The notes under the pieces are model-generated. The model was given only the letters and a program-made list of their open reading frames with translations. It had not been told where the DNA came from and did no database searches. The translations under genes were made by a program, and so were the position numbers. A stretch of DNA of 8,835 nucleotides from Paracoccaceae bacterium (lineage in GTDB: Bacteria; Pseudomonadota; Alphaproteobacteria; Rhodobacterales; Rhodobacteraceae), in NCBI GenBank assembly GCA_007128865.1, contig SKWP01000221.1:1-8835 (forward strand), read 5' to 3'. Shown here piece by piece: positions 1 to 5,604 of the stretch; position 1 is the first letter of the stretch; the number at the start of each line of letters is the position of its first letter.

Positions 1-2
1 CG

Positions 3-89
3 CTGGATGCGGGCGGTACCATCGCGCTGCGGGCCGAGGCCGCGCTGGCCGGGCTGGCCGCGGCCGAGGCCGCGCAGACCGGGCAATAG
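3..89 (+). CDS. C-terminal fragment of an unidentified protein (5' end outside window)
   Basis: An open frame enters from the left edge and ends at a TAG at 87-89. It gives 28 residues that are rich in Ala and Gly and end in AAEAAQTGQ. The reading frame is plausible because it is open from the edge, has strong G/C third positions, and stops 25 bases before the next ATG, which suits a gene in the same plus-strand operon. The fragment is too short and too low in complexity for me to assign a family. Given the methyltransferase and exosortase downstream, it may belong to the same exopolysaccharide or protein-sorting locus, but that is only a guess from position. Confidence 0.45.
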   Translation: MDAGGTIALRAEAALAGLAAAEAAQTGQ

Positions 90-114
90 GGCGGGGCAGG
101 GAAAGGCCGGCATC

Positions 115-816
115 ATGCAGCGACTCGATGACAGCAATCCCAGGGCGCTGCGGCACCGGCTGCGCCGGGCCCGCTTTGCCCGTGTCGAGGCGCTTCTTCG
201 GGCCATCCTGCGCGACCGGCCGGTGGCGCGGGTGATCGATATCGGCGGCAGGCCCGGCTACTGGCATCTGCTTGACCCGGCGCTGCGCGACCGTGTCGCG
301 GTCACGCTGCTGAACCTGCCCGAAGAGCTTGAACGCGAATTCCCCCCAGGCCCTGCGGATCTGGACATCCGCATGGTCGCCGGCGACGCCACCGCCATGC
401 CCGAACATGCCGATGGCGGTTTCGATCTTGCCCATTCCAACAGCGTCATCGAACATGTCGGGCTCTATTCGGCCATGGCCCGCTTTGCCGCCGAACACCG
501 GCGGGTCGGCCGGGCCTATTACCTGCAGACCCCGAATTTCTGGTTTCCGGTCGAACCGCATTATGGCGTGCCCTTCTTTCACTGGCTGCCCGAACCGGTG
601 CGGATCGGGATGCACCAGCGGCTGAATGTCGGCTTTGCCCGCCGCACCGACTGGGAGGATGCGCTGGCAAGGGTCGACCATACCCGGATGATCAGCCGAG
701 CCATGCTGCGCCGGCTGTTTCCCGACGGTCGCCACGCCACCGAACGGCTGGCGCTGCTGCCCAAGTCGCTGATCGTCTGGCGCGACTGGCCCGGTGCGGG
801 CGGGGCAGGGCGGTGA
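115..816 (+). CDS. Class I SAM-dependent methyltransferase
   Basis: The predicted protein has 233 residues and a Rossmann-type methyltransferase fold. Motif I is [11 protein letters not shown] (residues 40-50), the glycine-rich SAM-binding loop. An acidic/GDA segment lies at 90-97 (GDATAMPE), and the motif IV region [13 protein letters not shown] at 103-115 is typical of the Methyltransf_11-like group. A later block around 135-150 ([14 protein letters not shown]) resembles small methyltransferases found in polysaccharide gene clusters. The acceptor cannot be read from the sequence; a sugar, lipid or glycan intermediate is possible. I chose the ATG at 115 because the upstream in-frame extension is Arg/Pro-rich and overlaps the preceding gene, and because a purine-rich GGGAAAGG lies about 10 bases upstream. 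The protein is probably cytosolic, since no signal peptide or membrane segment is seen. Its stop overlaps the exosortase start, indicating coexpression. Confidence 0.85.
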   Translation: MQRLDDSNPRALRHRLRRARFARVEALLRAILRDRPVARVIDIGGRPGYWHLLDPALRDRVAVTLLNLPEELEREFPPGPADLDIRMVAGDATAMPEHADGGFDLAHSNSVIEHVGLYSAMARFAAEHRRVGRAYYLQTPNFWFPVEPHYGVPFFHWLPEPVRIGMHQRLNVGFARRTDWEDALARVDHTRMISRAMLRRLFPDGRHATERLALLPKSLIVWRDWPGAGGAGR

Positions 817-2414
817 CGGCCGCCCCCGACAGCCGGCCGCTGGCCGATGGCGCGGCGCGGCCGGTGGCGCTGCTGTGGTTTGCGCTGACGGTCGGGGCAT
901 CGCTGCCGGTGTTCTGGGCCGGCTTCGGGGCGCTGCTGTCGGCATGGTCCACGCCCGAATACAGCCACGGGCCGCTGATACCGGTAATCTCGCTTTACCT
1001 GTTCCTGCGCGAAATGCGCGACAGCCCGGCCGAACCGCAGCCCGGGGCGGCGGGCAACACACGGCTTCCCGGCCTGCTGCTGCTGGCAACGGGGCTGGCT
1101 GTGGGCATCCTCGGCAATCTGGTGCGCATCCCCGATATCGTCACCTACGGCTTCATCCTCTGGGTCGGCGGGGTGATGCTGACCGGCTTTGGCTGGCGAC
1201 GCGGGCGGCGGCACTGGGCGCCGGTGCTGCATCTGGTGTTCATGCTGCCGCTGCCGCAGTTCGTCTACTGGAAACTGACGATCTGGCTGCAGATGCTGTC
1301 GTCCGAGCTTGGCGTCTGGTTCGTGGCGCTGGCCGGGGTGCCGGTACATCTGCAGGGCAATGTCATCGATCTGGGCGTGTACAAGCTGCAGGTCGCCGAT
1401 GCCTGTTCGGGCCTGCGCTATCTGTTTCCGATCCTGTCGTTTTCCTATCTGTTCGCGATCCTGTATCGCGGGCCGATGTGGCACAAGGCGGTGCTGCTGC
1501 TGGCCGCCGCGCCGCTGACGGTGCTGATGAACGCGGTGCGGATCGGGGTGATCGGGGTGCTGGTGAACAGCTACGGCATCGGCCATGCCGAGGGCTTTCT
1601 GCATTTCTTCGAAGGCTGGGTGATCTTTCTGGCCTGCATCGCGGTGCTGTTTGCCATGGCCGTCGCCCTGCAGCGGCTGACGCCCCGGCCGCTGCCGCTG
1701 GGCCAGGCGGTGGATGTGGACAGCCGCGGGCTGGGCGAACAGGCGATGCGGCTGCTGCGGCCGCTGTCGGCGCACCGGATGGTGCCGGCGGCGGTTCTGT
1801 CGCTGGTGCTGGCCGGCGCATTCATCGCCGCGCCGCGGGCCGAGCCGGTCGGGGTGGACCGCGACCCGTTCCTGCTGTTTCCGCGCGAGCTTGGTGTCTG
1901 GACCGGCGCGGCCGAACCGCTCGATGCCGTCGTGGCGCAGGTGCTGGGCGCGGATGATTACATGAACATGACCTTTCTTGCCGCCGGCGAGGCCGCACCG
2001 GTCAACATGTTCGTGGCCTGGTATGCGCGCCAGACCGAAGGCTCGGGCATCCATTCGCCCGAGGTCTGCCTGCCCGTCGGCGGGTGGGAGGTGTTTTCGA
2101 TCGCGCGCACCGAGGTCGACAGCAGCGTGGAGCCCTATGGCCGTTTCCGCCTGAACCGTGCGGTGATCGAGCGCGGGCTCAGCCGGCAGATCGTCTATTA
2201 CTGGTTCGAGCAGCGCGGGCGGCGGATGACATCGGATTACGCGGCCAAGCTGAGCGTGGTGCGCGACGGGCTCGTGCGCGGCCGGACCGACGGCGCGCTG
2301 GTGCGCTTTGTCACCCCCATCGGCAGCGGCGAGACCGAGGCCGAGGCAGACGCGCGCATCCTGCGGCTGATGGCCGAGGCGCTGCCGCGGCTGCCGCGCT
2401 ATGTGCCGGAATAG
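813..2414 (+). CDS. xrtD: Exosortase fused to EpsI domain, XrtD-type (VPLPA-CTERM class)
   Basis: A 533-residue integral membrane protein with two parts. Residues about 15-290 form a multi-helix exosortase (EpsH-like) region with the YSHGPLIP block (50-57) and MLPLP (144-148). The expected catalytic triad is visible: Cys198 in ADACSGLR, Arg243 in MNAVRIG and His264 in [10 protein letters not shown]. After a membrane segment near 322-340, residues about 345-530 form an EpsI/DUF3485 domain with the [12 protein letters not shown] block (414-425) and a YYWF motif (462-465). Exosortases are cysteine transpeptidase-like membrane enzymes that recognise and cleave short C-terminal sorting tails, usually in organisms making exopolysaccharide. 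The EpsI fusion and the likely Rhodobacterales origin match XrtD, which is known to pair with VPLPA-CTERM tails; that subtype is inferred. The start is GTG at 813, overlapping the methyltransferase TGA (GTGA), with a GGGGCAGGG purine tract just upstream. No sorting substrate is in the window. Confidence 0.9.
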   Translation: MTAAPDSRPLADGAARPVALLWFALTVGASLPVFWAGFGALLSAWSTPEYSHGPLIPVISLYLFLREMRDSPAEPQPGAAGNTRLPGLLLLATGLAVGILGNLVRIPDIVTYGFILWVGGVMLTGFGWRRGRRHWAPVLHLVFMLPLPQFVYWKLTIWLQMLSSELGVWFVALAGVPVHLQGNVIDLGVYKLQVADACSGLRYLFPILSFSYLFAILYRGPMWHKAVLLLAAAPLTVLMNAVRIGVIGVLVNSYGIGHAEGFLHFFEGWVIFLACIAVLFAMAVALQRLTPRPLPLGQAVDVDSRGLGEQAMRLLRPLSAHRMVPAAVLSLVLAGAFIAAPRAEPVGVDRDPFLLFPRELGVWTGAAEPLDAVVAQVLGADDYMNMTFLAAGEAAPVNMFVAWYARQTEGSGIHSPEVCLPVGGWEVFSIARTEVDSSVEPYGRFRLNRAVIERGLSRQIVYYWFEQRGRRMTSDYAAKLSVVRDGLVRGRTDGALVRFVTPIGSGETEAEADARILRLMAEALPRLPRYVPE

Positions 2415-2479
2415 CCGGCCGGCGCCTGCCGCCCGGTGCCGCCCACCCCCCGCATTGAACGCGCTGCGCCGCGCGGATG
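2415..2479. other. Short convergent intergenic gap without a clear terminator
   Basis: This 65-base gap separates the end of the plus-strand exosortase gene from the end of the minus-strand exonuclease gene. It starts with a CCGGCCGG palindrome (2415-2422) and holds a weak CGCGC/GCGCG hairpin (2460-2464 with 2471-2475). Neither is followed by a T-run on either strand, so no convincing intrinsic terminator is seen. Rho-dependent ending or read-through antisense transcription is possible. Confidence 0.5.
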
Positions 2480-4594
2480 TCAGCCGGGCCGTTTCGGGTT
2501 GAGATCCTTCAGCAGCCGGCCGTGGCGGCGTACCTCGGTCAGGACCGCGCCGAAGGTGTCGAGCCCGCGTGCCCGCAGCATCGGCAGCAGCTTGAGAAAG
2601 GCATCGGCGGTGGCCACGGTATCGCCCAGCGCGGTATGGCGGGCCTCTTCGGGAATGGTGATGCCCAGCCGCGCCGCCAGCGCATCGAGCGAATGGCTTT
2701 CCTGCTGGCCGAACAGCACCGCCGACAGAAGCACCGTGTCCAGAACCGGATGATCGAAACGCGCGCCGATCGCGGCCTCGTGCCGGCGCAGGAATTCCAT
2801 GTCGAAAGGCGCGTTATGGGCCACCAGCACCGCGCCTTCGGCAAAGCGGTGAAAGCGCCGCCCGGCCTCGGCGATGTCCGGCGCCCCCCTGACCATCGCA
2901 TCGGTGATGCCATGCACCTCGGTCGAACCCGGCGGGATCGGGCGGCCGGGGTCAACCAGCATGTCCAGCACCTCGGCCTCGACCCGGCGGCCGTTGACCA
3001 GCCGGACAGCGGCGATCTGCACGATCTCGTCCACCGACGGGGCAAGGCCGGTGGTTTCGGTGTCGAAGACGACATAGGTCAGGTCGGTCAGGCGGTTGTC
3101 GGCCACGCGGTCGTTGCGGGCCTTGGACAGCAGCTCGAAATCATAGACCACGGCGCGGGCGATCGGGGCAGGGCGGCGCACCGCGCGGCGGGCCTCGCGC
3201 ACCGGCATGCGCAGCCGCGCGGCGCCGGCCCCCAGCCCGCGCTCGGGCCAGATTTCGGTGCCATGGGTCTGCAACACCTGTCGGCCCGTCAGATCGGGCA
3301 TGGCCGCATCGACGGGTGTATCGAGCCAGCGTTCCAGTTCGCCCACGGCCAGCGGCGGCCCCTGCCATTCGATATCGATGCGGGCGCCGGGGCCGTCTTC
3401 CTCTTGCAGCCGGATGCGGAAGGCGCGGGCATGGCCGGCACCGGCCAGCCGTTCGGCAAGGCCCGACAGCAACGCCACCAGTTCGAACCCGTCGCAGCGC
3501 AGCAGAAGGTCGGGATAGTCGGTTTCGGCCCCAAGACCGGCGGCCTCGATACGGGCGCGCAGGCTGTCCATCAGATCCGCGGCGCGGGTCTGGGCCAACG
3601 GCCGCCAGTCGGTGCGGTCGGCATCATAGCGCCCGCCCAGTTCGGTGATCGCGCCGGTGAGATGGCGCACCTCTTCCAGCAGGACCGGCGCAAGCTCGGG
3701 CGGCAGTGCCGCGACGGTGGTGGCATCATCATCCGCGACCACATCGATCACCGTCTGCAGATTGGCCGCCGGGCGGCGCACCCGTTCGAAGACTTCGGCC
3801 AGCAGCGCCTCGCGGCTGGCATGGGCGGCCATGTCGGCGGTCACGTCGCGCAGGGTCAGCACATAACCGGGTGCGATATCGGCATCGCGGCGTGCCAGCA
3901 CCCGCATCCGGCCGGCAAGCACCCGTGCCGCCCCGGTGGTCGCACACAGAAGATCCGAGGCGGCGTCGGAATCATTGGCCTCGGCAAGCCGGGCATAGGC
4001 GTGCCGCACCGGCCCTTCGCGCAGGTATTCGAACACGTTGCGCGCCAGCCCCGGTGCCACGCCGGTGCCCAGCAGGTCCACCGCCTGGCCGTTGTAGAAC
4101 ACGATCTGATGTTCGCCCGTACACAGCAGCACCCCTACCGGAACATCGGCCAGCAGCGTTTCCAGCCGCGCCTTTTCGGCCGAAAGCCGCGTTGTCTCGC
4201 GCTGAACCGCCTCGGCCAGGGCGCTGCGGGTTTCGGCCAGGCTGCGGGTCACGGCGGCGGCGGCAGGGGCAAGATCGCCCAGATAACGCGCCTGTTCGGC
4301 CTCAATCTCGCTGTCGATGCCGGCATGGGCGCGCGCCCGGATTGCCGCGGCCAGCCCGTCGATGGCGCGGGCAACATTGGTGTCGAACAGCAGCCAAACC
4401 CAGGCGACAAGACCCAGGATCGCAAAGCCGGCCACCAGCCCCGCCTGCACAAAGGCGGCCTGCACCGCGGCATCGACCGCACCCAGCCGCCGCAGTCCCA
4501 TCCAGCCGCCCAGACCCACGGCCAGCAAGGCCCCGGCAGCAAGCAGCAGGAAAAACAGCAGGATCCGCAGGCGCAGGCCAAGGCGTTCAAGCAT
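2480..4594 (-). CDS. Membrane-anchored PAS / pseudo-histidine-kinase / DEDDh 3'-5' exonuclease fusion
   Basis: A 704-residue protein. Two membrane helices (about 8-31 and 51-70) flank a short loop and are followed by a HAMP-like and coiled-coil stretch (about 71-143). A PAS-like region starts near LETLLADVPVGVLL (144-157). Residues about 258-465 look like a histidine-kinase core that has decayed. The H-box reads EVFERVRRP with Glu270 where the phospho-accepting His would be, the N-box asparagines are absent, and only a G-box remnant (GAGAARLRMPV, 455-465) remains. Residues about 505-690 are a DnaQ/PolC-epsilon-like exonuclease with ExoI FDTETTG (Asp511, Glu513), ExoII HNAPFD (Asp598) and ExoIII HTALGD (His653, Asp658), a complete DEDDh set. 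It probably trims DNA or RNA 3' ends at the inner membrane; the substrate is unknown. The ATG at 4594 is preferred over one at 4705 because it puts the first helix at the N-terminus and overlaps the receiver gene by only 8 bases. It is often annotated just as 'DNA polymerase III subunit epsilon', but replicative proofreading is unlikely for a membrane protein. Confidence 0.9.
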   Translation of the reverse strand: MLERLGLRLRILLFFLLLAAGALLAVGLGGWMGLRRLGAVDAAVQAAFVQAGLVAGFAILGLVAWVWLLFDTNVARAIDGLAAAIRARAHAGIDSEIEAEQARYLGDLAPAAAAVTRSLAETRSALAEAVQRETTRLSAEKARLETLLADVPVGVLLCTGEHQIVFYNGQAVDLLGTGVAPGLARNVFEYLREGPVRHAYARLAEANDSDAASDLLCATTGAARVLAGRMRVLARRDADIAPGYVLTLRDVTADMAAHASREALLAEVFERVRRPAANLQTVIDVVADDDATTVAALPPELAPVLLEEVRHLTGAITELGGRYDADRTDWRPLAQTRAADLMDSLRARIEAAGLGAETDYPDLLLRCDGFELVALLSGLAERLAGAGHARAFRIRLQEEDGPGARIDIEWQGPPLAVGELERWLDTPVDAAMPDLTGRQVLQTHGTEIWPERGLGAGAARLRMPVREARRAVRRPAPIARAVVYDFELLSKARNDRVADNRLTDLTYVVFDTETTGLAPSVDEIVQIAAVRLVNGRRVEAEVLDMLVDPGRPIPPGSTEVHGITDAMVRGAPDIAEAGRRFHRFAEGAVLVAHNAPFDMEFLRRHEAAIGARFDHPVLDTVLLSAVLFGQQESHSLDALAARLGITIPEEARHTALGDTVATADAFLKLLPMLRARGLDTFGAVLTEVRRHGRLLKDLNPKRPG

Positions 4595-5006
4595 GGGCGC
4601 CGGCCCGGCCCCTGCCCTCGCCGCCTTCGAGAATGCGACGAACCTCGGCGCGCAATTCCTTGAGCTCGAAGGGTTTCGAGATGAATCCGTCGGCCCCCAT
4701 GGCAATGCCCTTGCGCCGCTCCATCGCCGAACCGCGGGCGGTCATCATCAGGATCTTCACATCCGCCAGATCGGGGTCCATGCGCACATCCTGGCAGATC
4801 TCGTAACCGGACCGTTCCGGCAGCATCACGTCGAGCAGCACAAGGTCTGGCCGGGTCTGGCGGATGCGTTCCACCGCGCCGCCGCCGCTGGCCATGCGTT
4901 CCTGTTCATAGCCCTCGCGGGTGATCAGATAGTCGAGCGCAATGGCGATGTTGTCCTCGTCCTCGATCACGAGGATCCGCTTCTTTCGGTCGATATTGGT
5001 GGTCAT
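4587..5006 (-). CDS. Stand-alone receiver (REC-only) response regulator
   Basis: A 139-residue CheY-like protein with one receiver domain (about 10-127) and a short Gly/Arg-rich tail, and no DNA-binding or enzymatic output domain. The conserved acidic pocket is present (Glu15, Asp16), with phospho-acceptor Asp59 in LVLLDVMLP, switch Thr89 in MMTAR and Lys111 in SKPFE. It should therefore be phosphorylatable. It acts in the cytosol, presumably through protein-protein contact. It starts by an ATGA overlap with the gene before it and ends 8 bases inside the exonuclease-fusion gene, so all three are likely made together. No intact histidine kinase is encoded in the window. The downstream fusion has a kinase-like region that lacks the phospho-His, so the phosphate donor is probably elsewhere. 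The downstream pseudo-kinase or exonuclease is the most obvious partner by position, but this is inference. Confidence 0.93.
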   Translation of the reverse strand: MTTNIDRKKRILVIEDEDNIAIALDYLITREGYEQERMASGGGAVERIRQTRPDLVLLDVMLPERSGYEICQDVRMDPDLADVKILMMTARGSAMERRKGIAMGADGFISKPFELKELRAEVRRILEGGEGRGRAGAHA

Positions 5007-5533
5007 GCGGTCCTCCCCCGTTCACAGGCGATACGCAACATCGGGTCGTCCGGCCGCAGGCGCAGCCAGTCGGCCCCCTGAATCGAGCCGTCATCGGCAA
5101 TCACGACGCCGCTGCGCAGGTCGGCGCGCAAGCCGTCGCGGCAGTCGAACACCACCGGCACCTGACGGCCCGGTTCCCAGCGGCCGAGCATGACCACCGA
5201 GGTCATCACGAGATGCGGGTGGTCCGGGTTGGTGCGGTCAAAGCGGTGGTCGATCACCGTCATGCGGTTGGTCAGCGGCCAGACATAGGTCCAGGGCCGG
5301 AACCACGAGGTGACGGCGTTCTGCGATACCACCGAAACCTCGGCCGGCAGGCCGGCGCGGGTCCGTTCGGCCCAGGTGTATTCGGCCCAGACGACAAAGC
5401 CGATCATGCCGGCGCCCGCGGCGGCGGGCACGGCCCAGCCGGGCAGCCGCCCGCCCAGGACGCGGTTGGCAAGATGCGCCGCGCCCCCGCAACCGATGGC
5501 CACGACAACCGCGGCAATGAATTCAAGCAGCAT
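5003..5533 (-). CDS. Membrane-anchored protein of unknown function
   Basis: A 176-residue protein that I do not recognise as a named family. The N-terminus has two hydrophobic segments (about 2-22 and 31-49) around a short Arg-containing loop (ANRVLGGRLPG). The remainder is hydrophilic and probably forms one compact domain. It holds SVVSQNAVTSWFRPWTYVWP (67-86), then TVIDHRFDRTNPDHPHL, then VPVVFDCRDG and RSGVVIADDG. Two nearby helices would leave both ends on the same side of the membrane; which side is uncertain. The start ATG at 5533 has a good GGGGAGGAG ribosome site upstream, and the TGA overlaps the receiver start (ATGA at 5006-5003), indicating one operon. Its place between the DUF294 protein and the receiver suggests an accessory role in the same membrane signalling or transport system. 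No catalytic motif is obvious. Confidence 0.8.
   Translation of the reverse strand: MLLEFIAAVVVAIGCGGAAHLANRVLGGRLPGWAVPAAAGAGMIGFVVWAEYTWAERTRAGLPAEVSVVSQNAVTSWFRPWTYVWPLTNRMTVIDHRFDRTNPDHPHLVMTSVVMLGRWEPGRQVPVVFDCRDGLRADLRSGVVIADDGSIQGADWLRLRPDDPMLRIACERGRTA
5011..5020 (-). promoter_or_regulatory. Strong Shine-Dalgarno for the receiver gene, inside the preceding CDS
   Basis: Read on the minus strand, CGGGGGAGGA precedes CCGC and the ATG at 5006. The GGAGG core sits about 5 bases from the start codon. It supports the ATG at 5006 and lies within the last codons of the preceding 176-residue protein. The receiver can thus be initiated independently as well as by coupling. Confidence 0.75.
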
Positions 5534-5537
5534 CCCG

Positions 5538-5547
5538 TCTCCTCCCC
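5538..5547 (-). promoter_or_regulatory. Shine-Dalgarno for the 176-residue membrane protein
   Basis: On the minus strand GGGGAGGAGA lies directly before CGGG and the ATG at 5533. It gives a near-consensus ribosome site with about 7 bases from the GGAGG core to the start, which fixes this start codon. Confidence 0.7.
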
Positions 5548-5565
5548 GGGTTCGCCTGCAATGCG

Positions 5566-5592
5566 GCCGCCGCGCCCTCCCGGCGCGGCGGC
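5566..5592 (-). terminator. Perfect 11-bp GC hairpin after the DUF294 gene (no U-tract)
   Basis: Bases 5566-5576 (GCCGCCGCGCC) pair perfectly with 5582-5592 (GGCGCGGCGGC) around a five-base loop. The hairpin begins 13 bases past the DUF294 stop on the minus strand. There is no T-run after it, so classical intrinsic termination is doubtful. It may be an attenuator, a pause site or a 3'-end stabiliser that sets different expression of the genes before and after it. Confidence 0.4.
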
Positions 5593-5604
5593 GCTGGCTG
5601 CCCG

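Noticed and set aside
7..114. An upstream start for the methyltransferase at 7
   Set aside because: The extra 36 residues are Arg/Pro-rich shadow sequence that overlaps the previous gene; the ATG at 115 has a purine-rich ribosome site and a sensible N-terminus.
794..1957. A plus-strand open frame overlapping the exosortase in another frame
   Set aside because: It is Ala/Gly/Arg-rich with no membrane helices or motifs; the exosortase frame carries the catalytic residues.
579..2054. A long minus-strand open frame opposite the methyltransferase and exosortase
   Set aside because: It spans two real plus-strand genes and its Gln/Arg/His-rich product is typical of antisense reading in high-GC DNA.
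3773..3820. An active histidine-kinase H-box in the fusion protein
   Set aside because: The region aligns with an H-box by its LLAEV...RRP pattern, but the histidine position is Glu270 and the N-box is also lost, so it is not called a functional kinase.
2477..4663. A long plus-strand open frame opposite the exonuclease fusion
   Set aside because: Its product is rich in His, Gln and Arg without recognisable domains, as expected for the antisense frame of a GC-rich gene, while the minus strand encodes clear conserved motifs.
4595..4705. A longer start for the exonuclease fusion at 4705
   Set aside because: It would add 37 Ser/Arg/Pro-rich residues that lie wholly over the receiver coding region and place a poor leader before the first helix. 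The ATG at 4594 fits the membrane topology and an 8-base overlap.
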